Source of the DNA: Chrysopilus asiliformis
Lineage: Eukaryota; Arthropoda; Insecta; Diptera; Rhagionidae
Direction of reading: 5' to 3'
DNA: 64,000 nt
NCBI GenBank assembly: GCA_964034945.1
Contig: OZ035962.1
Coordinates: forward strand, 18,586,530 to 18,650,529
Part shown: positions 43,347 through 53,924 of the stretch, one piece after another
Layout of the letters: every line of letters starts with the position of its first letter
How positions within the stretch are numbered: position 1 is the stretch's first letter
Made by a program: the position numbers and the translations under genes
The notes under the pieces: model-generated
Seen by the model: the letters and a program-made list of their open reading frames with translations, nothing else
Database searches by the model: none
What the model was told of the DNA's origin: nothing

Positions 43347-43735
43347 CTGTGGCGCGGATTGCGGGCGCACGGATTGAGCTAGAGACTTGAAATTTTGCGT
43401 GGATCCGTTTTTCGTAAAATGCGAGGCTAAGTTCGTTAATGGGCAAAAATGGACCATTAGGGGGGGTACCCCCCATACGAACGAAATCGTGTTTTGTGAA
43501 TATCTCAAAAACGGTGCATCTTATCAAAAAAGTCGAAGAACAAAAGTTATTTAGGATATGATTCTACATAAAACTCCCATGCATCAAAATCCGATTGGAA
43601 TAAATTTTAAAAAATCTTATTGGAAAGTTTGACTTCAAATTGGAATTTTGGTATAACTGTTCGAATTTTGATACGAATATCACCATACGGGTCTCCAATG
43701 ATTGCCAGATTGGCAATTATAGCTTTTGTTATGTT
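43101..43735 (+). mobile_element. DINE-1/Helentron-like element, copy 2 (most complete)
   Basis: ACCCGTATGGTGA at 43112-43124 pairs with TCACCATACGGGT at 43680-43692. A CCGT/CTGT microsatellite lies at 43241-43351. The ATTGCCAGATTGGCAAT stem-loop is at 43701-43717, followed by TATAGCTTTTGTTATGTTT. A palindromic GGGGGGTACCCCCC is at 43460-43473. Frames on both strands across the microsatellite are artefacts. Confidence 0.7.
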
Positions 43736-45620
43736 TATATATTAGCATGATCATAAAATTTTATTATATTATATTTTAAAATTCTATTTATTTGAGTTTT
43801 GTTGAATGTAACCCTTCGAAAAATTGGTCACTTTTTAAACCTGAATGTCCCCCTCCCGAATTCTCAATTGGTCACACTGGTCAGGAGTAGAGACTTATAT
43901 AGGTTTATAAGATGTTTTCAATCTAAATGTATTAATAGGTGTTAGTTCATATGATTTATAACACATATCCTTTGGAAACAGTTTCCCATTGCAAAGAAGC
44001 GCTAGAAAATATACAATTCAAGATTAAAGTTTGTCTATAAGTCCTTGTCATTGCAACCAATTCAGCTTCGCCGTTTGAAAAACGGACAGGTGCAGTACGC
44101 CGAGATAATCTACATAAGATCTTATGGATTGGCAAACCAATTTCGACATTTCATTTTTTAATATTCCATATGGGAGGGCGAATATTTATTCGAAAACAAA
44201 AGACTGTCTCAAGTGGAATGGAGTTGGTAACAGAGATGTATGAAAGGAGCTCTGTACGAGTACTTTTGTCGTCTTCCTAAACTTCCCTTAAGAGTTCGTT
44301 CTATCCTAAATTACACGCTATTACCCCTGTTCATAGCACAGGACTCTCATATTTATGTGACACAAAGGGACAAGTCCTTTTTTTCTGTTTCTTCCTTCCT
44401 TGTTTTTGATTTACCATGTACCTCAAAAGCCATCATCTCGAATGAGTTAGACTCCAGAGCAACATTTGATTGAGTGTCCTGGGAGTCAATGTGAACAAGG
44501 AAAAAAACATTTTTTTTAAATAAAAAAATCATAAAAAGCATTTTGTTATTCATTTTGTTCGCTTCTCTTTAGGCATTACTGAAGTTTTTGAATTTCTACG
44601 ATATTGCAACCTCTTCTGCTTATCCCGTCGGATTTTCAAATGTCCGCCAACACTTGTGTCCTTTCAGTACTTTCTCACTTTTTAGCATGTTTATGTCTTT
44701 GTACTGGGGCCCTTTACCAGGATGAATAAAACTGACAAAGGACGAAATACTTTTTGAATGCCGAAGTTGATGACGACTATTATCATCATCGTTATTACAA
44801 ACAAAAAGTTCGCAATGAAAGAATGCAAAAAGGAACTAAAAACAAAGGAGATTCAAAAATATGAAAGAAAGAAAAAAACTGCGAAAATAAATAAGAAACT
44901 CAGTGGAATAATACTCGAAATTACCCTTGCGGCTGTACATGAAGGGTTGCTGTATTATATTTTCAGACAGGTCATTAGTATGGACTTTTCACTGTCAAAA
45001 TTCGGTATTCGAGTTTGCAGTAATCTTAAGTGCTTAGGGGGAAACACTCTTTGAAAATCTTACTTTACTCTTAATTCCTACGAAATACTCGGTTTAATAA
45101 TTTTCAATTTCGTTTTGTGAATGTCTTTTTATAGCTTTAGTTTCATGAAAATCTTGCATAAAATTATTTAACACCTTGATTTAATTCAATTATATAACCA
45201 GCCCACTGATAATATTGTGTATTATCTATTTGGGCCTGTTTGCACATTCCAAAAAAGATTAAAATTGTTCCTCAGAACTAACTTCCTTAAAAATATTAAC
45301 TTGAGGCCACACTTGAGGGACGTTTTCTGTCACACAGATAGCGTAGTTCTTTGGCTAGGTTATAGACTATGCATTTTTTTACCATTTTTTTACCATTTTT
45401 TACCATTTTTTTACCATTTTTTTACTAGGTTATAGACCATGCATTTTTTCCTCCTTCCCCTCTAAGCCCCTCTTCTGCTATCTCCTAAACTACCAAATGG
45501 ATTTTGACATGGATTTTACCTTCACAAAGGAAAATTTTTATCACAGAATTCAAGAATCACTGCTCTATTTTCTTCACGTCCCTTCAAAAAAAAATTGAAA
45601 AAAATATATAAAAATGTTCA
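43736..45620. other. Unassigned low-repeat sequence
   Basis: No supported gene. A 98-residue frame at 44758-45054 is lysine-rich and domain-free. A tract of TTTTTTACCA units at 45378-45425 is flanked by two copies of GGTTATAGAC(T/C)ATGCATTTTT (about 45356 and 45427), a small tandem duplication. Confidence 0.35.
45378..45447 (+). repeat. ACCATTTTTTT short tandem repeat
   Basis: Four to five 10-12-bp units of ACCATTTTTT, followed by a duplicated flank AGGTTATAGACCATGCATT. Confidence 0.7.
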
Positions 45621-45733
45621 CTTTACGGAAAGAAATTCGTTGGTAAAATCAACTACAAACCCTAGTTGATTTTGCGTTAACTTCGTTCGTGATTAATTCA
45701 GTCAAGAACACAGTTTCGTTTATCAAAATAATA

Positions 45734-46299
45734 AAGGGTATTTCAATAAGGACATAACCATTTTGTATTTTAATAAAAACGCACCCTAAAACTTTTTTTA
45801 TGATCTGGCAATGCTAAAACGTCAGTCAAGGTTTACATTTTTATCATGGTGAAGTTCACGAACGAGCAACGTTTGGAAATTATTAAAACTGACTATCGAA
45901 ATTCTGAGGCCGAAATGATAATGAAAATGATGAAATGAAATGATGAATGAAATGATGCTCCGGTCGAATGGCCACCTCGCTCATGCGTTTTAACGCCGTT
46001 GGATTTCTTTTTACGGGGTTATGTTAAGTCGTTGGTTTATGCCAACAAGCCAACAACGTTAGAGGAGCTCAGGAACAATATCGAACGCGAAATTGTTAAC
46101 TTTCCGGTCGATATGTGTGGAAGAGTGGTGGAAAATTGGCTCCAAAAAAACGTGCTCGCGGTGGCCATATGAACGACATGGAATTTAATACTTAAATGTA
46201 ACATGTCCACTACACCTGGAATAAATTTCAGCCCGATATCTCAATTATTCTGTGTTTTATTTAAATCCAAAATTGTTATGTCCTTATTGAAAGACCCGA
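45734..46299 (+). mobile_element. mariner-related element (MAKFTNEQR type), copy 2, internally deleted
   Basis: TA at 45732-45733 and 46300-46301. The ends read AAGGGTATTTCAATAAGG and, from the right, TCGGGTCTTTCAATAAGG, then ACATAAC on both sides. At 566 bp it keeps only the two ends of its gene, so it is a deletion derivative. Confidence 0.75.
45846..46195 (+). pseudogene. mariner-related transposase, N and C ends joined by deletion
   Basis: Starts MVKFTNEQRLEIIKTDYRN, the family's N-terminal helix-turn-helix start. It then breaks at 45910-45955 into a GAAATGAT-rich stretch with stops. Beyond the break it resumes with EWPPRSC, TPLDFFLRGYVKSLVY, TTLEELRNNIEREI and ENWLQK. After a frameshift in an A run (46144-46150) it ends RARGGHMNDMEFNT and a stop. 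The whole middle with the first two catalytic acids is gone. In the remaining motif the expected Asp of CDLTPLD is Val. Confidence 0.8.
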
Positions 46300-46463
46300 T
46301 ACAATTTGTCTGATTCAAGTATAGTTTGTTGAATGAAGTGATCACATTCATTGTCAATCAGCGAGCACGATCATTGTCAATTAGCGATCACGTTCATTGT
46401 CGAATTTGTATTGTCGGTTAATCACAAACCGTATTTGATTCATCCAAATATTTTTCTTTCCGT

Positions 46464-48336
46464 GATAAGTAAAAAAAGTACCAAGAAAAGAAGAAAATCA
46501 AAGTAAAGCATCTTAATTTTTTTTTATTTTGAAAAGATTGTAAAAAAATTCAATATATTACGTATTAAAAAACCAATAATTGTAAATAGTTTTTATTTGA
46601 TTTAGGTTTCCCGCATTTGATGTTCTCGTTTGGATTACATCCGCCATTTTACACACCGGAACTTTCACACATGAAAAATAAAGTGATATATTGAACTCAT
46701 GAAATGTGAAGGGGACATGAGAGCTCCACCTACCTCTCTTTTATGTCACACAAAAAGTATCTTAACAGTGTGAAAAAATATGAGATAAACTCCCTTAGTG
46801 TGCACCAGGTATATGATTTTTTTTCTGATATTATGAATTCCAGAGTATTTTGGGAGGCGAAAGATTTCTTTTTTACAGCGTCGGTATGCCGAGTAGCCTC
46901 ATATATCTACATCCATCTTTCTTATTGTTATCTTAATATAAAAACCTAAACACATATGTGCGAAAAAAATAGAATCTTAAGAAAGCGCATGCGTTTTTTT
47001 TTAAATAAAAATGCTTTGAACGAAGATGATATGTAAAAAATATATTTGCAAAAAAAGTCATTCCCTGTGTTTTCTTTGGTGGGTTTTACTTTTTAAGAGC
47101 GAAAGTAAGAATCCATCATGTGTGAAACATCGAAATGATTTTATTTTTTCCGGTTCTAAGAATTAATCAACTCTTACAAAGCTTTCCTTATGATCAACAG
47201 CAGAAACCTGCGAATTTTTCTTTATCCTTTGGAGTTCAAATGATACCCAATATTGTCTATTTTAGCAACATATTAAGGGACGGTTCCTTGGAAGAACTTT
47301 ACCAAATATTTTCATTCTTTATCAAACGAAAGTTTCCGTACTTTCGGATACACGAACTGATAAGGATCTCTTAAAAGTGGAGCCTCCTTTATATTGTGTA
47401 CATAACACATTATGCTCGTACCTGGGCCGAAGGTAAACATGAAATAACCATAAATGGCGGACGTTATTTTTGGATGTTTTATCAGAAACTTGAGTTTTTT
47501 CGCAGTAAAAGAGGATTTTATATGATGGGCGAATGGTGCAGGCATAAATGTTACAAATAAGGGTAAATAAAATCAAAGATGATGAGCATGGGGGGTACTT
47601 TCGATTTTTCTGTTGTTGGTGATTTTGTTGGTTGCTTGGCTTGTTTGCCCCAACGATGGTCGTATACTTTTCAACTGATAAAAAGGAAACCATCAACTCA
47701 AGATACATATATTTTCTTACCGTATACGTTGTTGTTGTTGTTGCTGTTATATTTCGCTTCTTATATCTGCGGTTGTTAACTTCGACAGGAAAACATTTTT
47801 ATGATGATTATGTGTACTCGGGGAAACATGAGAAATTACATTTCTTTTTCGGAGAAAATTTTCAAAAAGCAAAGAGAAAAAAAAATTGTATAAAGGAATC
47901 GCTGAGGATCCATACCAATGATGACAAACTTAAAAGAAACGAAAGGACTACATAAATTTATATTAAAATGATATGAGCAGCAAAAAAATGTCAAGTACAG
48001 TAACTCCAAAAGTAGAATTAAAATCGATATCGTTCAGCTCTCTGATGAATTCGTAATATTAAAATTGAATTTCTGACTTGATTTCTGCTTCACCGTTCAA
48101 TAAATCATTTTTATTTTTCCATTCAAGTGTGTGTAAATCATTTTTTTTCTTCACATTTTATATTATTAGAAGTGGTATAAATATATTCGATATAAATAAG
48201 AAAAACGGTTCATAGAAAGTGTACTGAATTTGTACAACTTTGAACAAAAATTTAAGTATTTCCAACCTTTTGGGGCCCAAACCAAAAGAAAAATATTGCT
48301 AGAAAATATTGTGATTAATGAGGAAAAACGCAGACT
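46464..48336. other. Unassigned low-repeat sequence
   Basis: About 1.9 kb, no supported gene. Overlapping frames at 47322-47708 (minus, 128 residues) and 47579-47955 (plus) lack recognisable domains. A GTTGTTGTTGTTGCTG run is at 47728. Confidence 0.3.
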
Positions 48337-49115
48337 ACCCAAATAGCATCGAAAAGAACAGGCAACATGAGGTTTGTCCTTTGCGACTTAAAAATGCAGC
48401 AATTTACGCAATCGGGTCTAAAGATTTAGACCTATAATTTACATCCGCATACAAGAAGCATAAGAAGTGACGAGAACGACACACTTATTAATAATGTGTC
48501 TGCAAAGCCACAATTGTTTTAGTGGGGAAATTGGTGATCAACGGTTCGTCTTTGGGCCAATATACGCTTCATGAAAATCCTGCAGCGATAGAGCGGCATT
48601 TCACGGTTGTCGGGTCGATACAGTGAATAGCTGTGGAACCTGAATGCCAGTTTGACTTTGAAGATGCGTATAATGGGAACAGGGTCGACACGGTCGCCAT
48701 TAAAGTTACTTCAAAGCTTCCGCTTTACAATAAAAAAAAAGTTAATGCTTTCAGCCGCCATATTTCCCGAGAATTAAATGTCTTATTTCAGGCTAATAAC
48801 TGAACGAAATTGCATAAAAATGGATACGAGACATTTCTGAAACAGTACAATTTTATTGACATAAAAATTTCATTGGCCCATTTAAATCTGTGTAAATTTT
48901 AGATTCATAATTATTGAAAATTTTTAGTTGCAACTAAAATCAATTATACTCCACATAAAGTTTCCATTAATTTATTGCCATTAGACTTTTCTTGTTCGGT
49001 TTCTGTTTACGTTTTTATTAGTTCATCTCTGTTCGGTCGGCAAGCTATGTAAGCATTCGAGGGAGAAAGAAAATACCGCTCGAAGATTTGTGTGATGATT
49101 CAATGCCGTCAGACA
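48337..49115 (+). mobile_element. Non-autonomous repeat family E, copy 2 (uninterrupted)
   Basis: Runs from ACCCAAATAGCATCGAAAA through AGCAATTTACGCAATCGGGT, GCAGCGATAGAGCGGCATTT, GGGAACAGGGTCGACACGG and GTTGCAACTAAAATC to CATTCGAGGGAGAAAGAAAA. It provides the empty site for the insertion at 3751-4368. About 780 bp, no protein. Confidence 0.75.
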
Positions 49116-49299
49116 CTGAAACGAATAAAAACGCGGAGCTGGAACTCTTAAGATTAGGTTTCATAAAAGATTTCTTCCGCTACCAGCCCCTACAATCTTA
49201 AGTACAGTAGACTGCGAAGTTTTCCATGGATGAATGATTTGCAACATTTGTAAGGTTTTATTGCAACTCATTAACGGCAGACGCCGCAATGTCAGTCTA
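49116..49299. other. Unassigned spacer
   Basis: TACAGTAGACTGCGAAGT at 49203 looks like one pogo-type terminus without a partner. Otherwise nothing. Confidence 0.3.
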
Positions 49300-50130
49300 T
49301 ATTAGGGTGACCATATTTATTTTGTGTCAATCCGTGACATGATGAATAGGCGTGGGATAGCCCAAAAAGAACAACAAATTCTCATCTTCTTATTTCGTTA
49401 TATAAGTAAGAACTGAAAGAGCCCAAAAAGAACAAAGTTTATTTAAAAACTCATAGATAAATATTTAAAAAAATATGTTTCTTTCTCAGAGCGAAACATT
49501 ATGTGGATGAAAATTAAGATGTCAAATCTGGACAAAAACAATATGCGCCGCAGACGAAAAACAATGGGTCATATGCATAACAATGAGCATTTGGTTGTAC
49601 ATATGGTGACCAGTTATTTTTTTTTTTGTCAATCCGGGACAAGGGGGGATGGGAGGCAGGCGGAACACAAACGAACCAACAAACTTCATATTTTAAAAAA
49701 AACTGCATTTGAAGAAACAATTAAGAAATGTGCGCCACAGGCGAGATTTTTTCAACAGAATTCGGCGCAATGATTTTCAAATCGATTATCAAAAGCTAGA
49801 CAGTCTTAAGTGAAAATTAACTTAATTATTCGTGCTCTTTAACTTCCATAAATAATCGCAACGGAAATTATAAAAAATATCAATGAAGAGGAATGCGCCG
49901 CAAGCCAAATCTTTTAAGATACATGCGAATTTTGTGAAAAACCGTTGAAAGACAGCAACCCCCAGCCGAAGTAGAGTATTTTTAACAAATTCAGTAATAG
50001 TTTTTTCTAGCGTTTGAATTTATTACACTAAATTGAAAAATTCAAGACAAAAGTTTAGTTTCCAGGACACCGGGGCAATATGCCTGAATCCGGGACCGTC
50101 CTGGATAATCTGGAACGTATGGCCATCCTA
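49300..50130 (+). repeat. CGCCGCAGGCGAAA/GGGTGACCATA repeats, several fragments
   Basis: ATTAGGGTGACCATATTTAT and GTCAATCCGTGACA begin a fragment at 49310; ATGGTGACCAGTTATTT with GTCAATCCGGGACAAGG repeats this at 49604. ATGCGCCGCAGACGAAAAA, GTGCGCCACAGGCGAGA and ATGCGCCGCAAGCCAAA mark three internal copies. The block ends with TAGCGTTTGAATTTATTACA, GTTTAGTTTCCAGGACACC and CCTGGATAATCTGGAACG. Nested or tandem partial copies of one family. Confidence 0.6.
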
Positions 50131-50189
50131 ATTTAAACCGATAATTACATATTACTACTCATATCGTTAAACCATATGTACTGGACTTC

Positions 50190-50262
50190 CTACATTGAGT
50201 TTGTACCTGCGGCCTTCGTGTACCAGCTGAATGCTTTACCACTAAGTGACACTTGCATACAT
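50190..50262 (-). pseudogene. tRNA-like sequence, degenerate
   Basis: On the minus strand, GTCACTTAGTGGTAAAGCAT resembles a tRNA D arm with its A-box. CAGCTGGTACACGAAGG resembles an anticodon arm, and CCGCAGGTACAAACTC resembles a T arm with a mutated B-box (expected GGTTCRA). I cannot pair the acceptor ends well, and no CCA or terminator is seen. A decayed tRNA gene or a tRNA-derived SINE head are both possible. Confidence 0.35.
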
Positions 50263-50428
50263 AGTAATTTTACTGTATGCTTAATATTTCCCTATGTCCT
50301 GTAGTTTACAAATCTTCATAATGCTTCTTATAGCAACTCCCGATTTGTTTGGTTGTTTTTATTTTAAGAGTGCTTTTCCATAAACCTTACAGATTTGAGT
50401 ACTTATTTCTTTTCAAACTTTCAACAAC

Positions 50429-50851
50429 TTGAAACTCTCTCAAGAAAATAATTCTCGAGATTATTTAAAAAAAAATGTGACTTCCTTAAAAAGTCTGCAA
50501 ATTTATAGCACTTTTATCGCACACAAAAATTCATTGCAGGCAAAAAAGATTTTCAAGTACTTAATAGCCGTACACTGTACTTACACCGCTTTTGGTTCTT
50601 TGAATGTTTCTATTCGGTCAGAATATGTATATGAGAAAGGAATAAAATACTTTTTTCAATGCTTTTTTTTGGTTATATGTGATGAAAGTCCTCTAAAAGC
50701 CACTTCAAAGGCTCTTGACAACATTTCAGAAATACTCGAATATGTTTTGCAATCTTCATACAAACAACGCACATTTGAAACACCCCTAACATATTTTTTT
50801 GTCAGAAAGTATGAAAATTATGTGGTTGTAAAAATTTTTCCTTTTTTTTAA
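50429..50851 (+). CDS. Uncharacterised 140-residue open frame
   Basis: The longest non-repetitive open frame in the window, ATG-like start at 50429, stop at 50851. I do not recognise a domain. The product would be mixed hydrophobic and polar, with YLKKNVTSLKSLQIYS early, a hydrophobic FFQCFFLVI patch in the middle and a DESPLKATSKALDNISEILE segment that could form a helix. The frame remains open slightly upstream of the start, so an exon is conceivable. There is no splice-site evidence, codon bias or conserved motif. A chance frame of this length in AT-rich DNA is unlikely but not excluded. Confidence 0.2.
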   Translation: MKLSQENNSRDYLKKNVTSLKSLQIYSTFIAHKNSLQAKKIFKYLIAVHCTYTAFGSLNVSIRSEYVYEKGIKYFFQCFFLVICDESPLKATSKALDNISEILEYVLQSSYKQRTFETPLTYFFVRKYENYVVVKIFPFF

Positions 50852-50924
50852 ATTCTATCGTGAGCGCAAATCTTTCGCTCAAAGGATTAACAAAAAATAT
50901 TTTGCTAAAATAGAAATACGAGGG

Positions 50925-51265
50925 CGGGCTAAAAAGTAATCGGCCCAGGCAAGAGAGCACAGCTTTTTTCGGCAAAACTTATTTTATTTCTCAGTAGAGC
51001 TTTCTTTTAGGGCGGTACACTTTGTCCAATTTTTGGTAACCATGATACGACGAATGGGCCAAATCTGGAGAATATAGTGGGTGAGGACCAATTCGTAGCG
51101 CAATTGATGAAATTTTGCCATTGCGACTGCGGACTTGTGCGCCGGTGCGTTGTCCTGGAGGAAAAGATCTTTTTTCTTCACCAAATGCGGCCGCTTTCGC
51201 TTCAAATCGGCGTCGAATCGATCCAACAGCTATACGCTTGTGATCGTTTTGCTCTTACTTAAAAC
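50925..51265 (-). pseudogene. mariner transposase fragment with one terminus
   Basis: At 50920-50945, ACGAGGGCGGGCTAAAAAGT resembles a mariner terminal repeat. The minus strand encodes DRFDADLKRKRPHLVKKKDL, then FLQDNAPAHKSAVAMAKFHQ with one catalytic Asp, and RYELVLTHYILQIWP. An internal loss removes the SPDLAPSDYHLF-type motif, and only the last residues (NWTKCTALKESSTEK) follow. The 5' half and the other terminus are missing. Confidence 0.7.
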
Positions 51266-51342
51266 CGCTCGAAGGAAAAGTAACCAGGAAAAACTTTTAG
51301 ATAAATCATTCTTTTTACAAGTTTTTATTTAGTTTCACTTGT

Positions 51343-51760
51343 ATTTTAAAAGCTTGAATTTATATTGCTCTTTTGCCTGTTTGTTCGTTTGTCTCTCAAA
51401 GTCTAATCTTGTAATCTAATATTAACCAACTTCCACTCATCCGATTGACTTGAAATTTTCCACACATTTCAGTCCGATGGCAATACAATATTTTCACCAC
51501 TTATTCTAAGGGTAATGGAAGATCCTGTAAAGATAACGTGATTATCCTGGGGATTTTCGGGGTCGCTGAATGCGATCCTGGAGCCAAAAAATCCGTAAGT
51601 ATCTCAAAGCAAGATTAAAAGGTATAAATTTAAATTAATTAATTATTTTTTTAACAATCTTTTTTTCAAAAATATTCCGTGAAAAAGAAAAAAAAAAGAG
51701 TTTCTGGGTATTTTATATCAAAAAAAGCAAGATAATAGCGTAAAAAAACTATATTTACGC
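51343..51760 (+). mobile_element. Family A, copy 5 (short)
   Basis: TTTTAAAAGCTTGAATTT start, CTGTTTGTTCGTTTGTCTC, CTCATCCGATTGACTTGAAA and GCAATACAATATTTTCACC. One monomer remnant follows (GGTAATGGAAGATCCTGTAA, TTTTCGGGGTCGCTGAA). It then has one arm of the A hairpin (GAAAAAGAAAAAAAAAAG, GCAAGATAATAGCG). Confidence 0.6.
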
Positions 51761-51764
51761 ATGA

Positions 51765-52010
51765 TTAGGAAGACTATACGTCCCGAAATGGCCCAAACAA
51801 TTGTCTTTTTAGACATGTTGTCCCGGCGTCCCGGGAATTACACCTTTGTCTCGAAATTATACAATCTAGTGTTGTGATTTCTTAATCGATAAAAAATTTA
51901 CCTCCTAACCCAAAGATTTTCGCCTGCGGCGCGGTTTCCTCAAAAATTACTGCTTCTAGTGTATTTTTCTTCAAAAAAAAGCCTGCGGCGCATTTCATTA
52001 TACAATTTTC
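51765..52010 (-). repeat. CGCCGCAGGCGAAA repeat, reversed copy
   Basis: ACTATACGTCCCGAAATGGC, ATGTTGTCCCGGCGTCCCGG, TTTCGCCTGCGGCGCGG and a second AGCCTGCGGCGCATTT mark a minus-strand copy with a duplicated inner part. Confidence 0.6.
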
Positions 52011-52150
52011 AATTGCGGAATATTGTTCGTATCTGTTTTCAATTGCGGAATAGGTTTGCTTGCTCCGTTAGGTACTGTTGTTGTATTTTGAAAACGTAAA
52101 ACGCCCATAACATTTTTTTATCTCTGTGGCAACAAGTACGAAGTGTTTAA

Positions 52151-52626
52151 ACCGGCCCCTACACGTTCGATCTTGCAGTCAATCATGCTGTCACAGCAAA
52201 AAGCTTATTTGCACTAGACGCTCAATCATGCACGCTAGCATCACTTAATTCGAAACACCCAAACCGACAGCACAAATATCAATTTAAAAAATGTTTGTCC
52301 TTATATTTTTGGCTTTTCGTCATCCACAGCTCACTTCTTGGTCTGTATAACTCGAAAAAGGATTCCCAAAAAAACTTTGTCTTTTATATGCGGCATCTTT
52401 TCACTACTAAAACTTACGCTGAAATGACGAATTGATTGACAGCTTCGCCATACACGTTCAAGCATGCTGTCATTCACAAAGCTCCCTTGAAAAATATCAA
52501 AATGATTTTGATATTGGCCAGCATGCTGGCAATCATGGAATTTTGTATAACAGCATCACCATAGACGTTCAAAATGCTGTCACAGCATGCGATGATTGAC
52601 TGCAAGATTGAACGTGTAGGGCCAGC
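52151..52626. mobile_element. TTAA-flanked MITE with CTACACGTTCRATCTTGC ends
   Basis: TTAA at 52147-52150 and 52627-52630. The ends read ACCGGCCCCTACACGTTC and, from the right, GCTGGCCCTACACGTTC, then AATCTTGCAGTCAATCAT on both sides. Subterminal GCTGTCACAGC and ATAGACGTTCA/ATACACGTTCA copies are scattered through the 476 bp. piggyBac (TTAA) or PIF/Harbinger (TTA) are both compatible; no transposase. Confidence 0.75.
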
Positions 52627-53139
52627 TTAAGTCGATTTTCGGATTACTAAACAGTGCAATTTGGGTTTGCCTAAAAGTGGACAAAGGCACTTATAATTTT
52701 TTGCAGAAGAAATAATTCCAAACAAAAATTTAAACAAACCCTCTTCCCCCTGATCGAGGTTTTAAAATTTTTACGACTAATTTCGAAGTTTTAAAAATTT
52801 CCTCACACTTCGTCCCCTCTCCTCGCCTTCTTATCCCCTCCCTCGCTGCCCATCAGTATCAGTCCCGGAATTAAACGAAAGAATTATGGTCACCCCACAA
52901 GTGATGATTTTATTTGGCTTTTATTTTTGATACGAAACGCCCAAATTTTTTTTTCTTTTCTGTAAATTTTTCGAATAGAAGCTTGTTTTTTAACCGACTT
53001 CCAAAAAGGAAAAGGTTCTCAATTCCACCTGAATATTTTTTTTTTTTTTTTTTAATGTATGTTCACGTTTAACTTTTTACTGGATGGACCGATTTTGGTC
53101 ATCCCAAAGAGAAAGTTGTAGAGAAAGTTCCTGGTTGGA
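52627..53139. other. Mixed repeat fragments
   Basis: CTTTTATTTTTGATACGAAACGCCCAAA at 52918-52945 is one diverged arm of the family A hairpin. TAACCGACTTCCAAAAAGGA to CAATTCCACCTGAATA at 52996-53040, with a poly-T run, is the inverted module of 23330-23415. No gene. Confidence 0.5.
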
Positions 53140-53450
53140 CCCTGGTTCATTCATGGGCAAAAATGGACCATTATGGGGGTACCCCCCATACAAACGAAAA
53201 CGTTTTTTCCGAATTTCTCAAAAACGGTGCATCTTATCAAAAAAGTCTAAGAATTAAAGTTATTTAGAATATGATTCTACATAAAACTCCCATACATCAA
53301 AATCCGATTGGAATAAATTTTAAAAAATCTGATTGGAAAGTTCGACTTCAAAGTGTAATTTTGGTACAAGTGCTCAAATTAAGATACCATTATCACCATA
53401 CAGGTTTTCAATAATTGCCAGATTGGCAATTATAGCTTTTGTTATGTTTT
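53140..53450 (+). mobile_element. DINE-1/Helentron-like element, copy 3 (3' part)
   Basis: GGGGGTACCCCCCATACAAA, AAAACGGTGCATCTTATC, TATCACCATACAGG and the perfect stem-loop at 53414-53430, then TATAGCTTTTGTTATGTTT. The 5' half with the microsatellite is missing. Confidence 0.65.
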
Positions 53451-53924
53451 TACGTTGTGTTCAGTCAGAGCCGTATTAACAAGTTTGAGCGCCCTGGGCT
53501 AAATAAAATTTTGCACCCTTACATAGTTTTATTGTAAAAATGCAATTTCATTTTTTAAAATATTCTTTAATTCAAAACACAGTACTAACTTAAATTACAG
53601 ATACGCTAAATATAAAGAAAATTAAAAAAAAGCAATCAAAATTTCATCGCCTCAGATCGATGGCGCCCCTGGTCTGTAGCCCAATTAGCCCTATGGTTAA
53701 TTGGGCCTTGTGTTCAGTACAACACAAGGAAGGTTCTTTTATATATTTCCCCCGTGTTAACCTACCCCTTCAAACCCCTCCCTGCTTGGGATATCGAGTA
53801 AAATTCTTTGTATTGTGTTCAGTACAATATTTGGAAGATTCTTTTATATATTTCTCATCTGCGGACTTATCCCCTCAAACCCTTTGTAATTTTACCTATA
53901 TTAAAAATTGAAACTAAAAACGTT
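53451..53924. other. Unassigned, with hAT-like fragment
   Basis: CAGAGCCGTATTAACAAG and GCGCCCTGGGCTAAA at 53466-53505 resemble one end of an old hAT-like element. TTGTGTTCAGTACAA is repeated at about 53708 and 53814 with neighbouring TTCTTTTATATATTTC, a local duplication of about 105 bp. Confidence 0.35.

Larger units (their letters stand above)
45625..46463. mobile_element. ACGGAAAGAAA-ended segment hosting a mariner-related element
   Basis: ACGGAAAGAAATTCGT at 45625 is matched inverted by ATTTTTCTTTCCGT ending near 46463. Without the insertion at 45734-46299 the host is about 270 bp. Its right half contains repeated GATCACATTCATTGTCAA and CGATCATTGTCAATTAGC words. No TSD checked with confidence. 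Confidence 0.45.

Noticed and set aside
47322..47955. Overlapping frames of 107-128 residues on both strands
   Set aside because: Low-complexity, mutually antisense, no domain and no supporting context.
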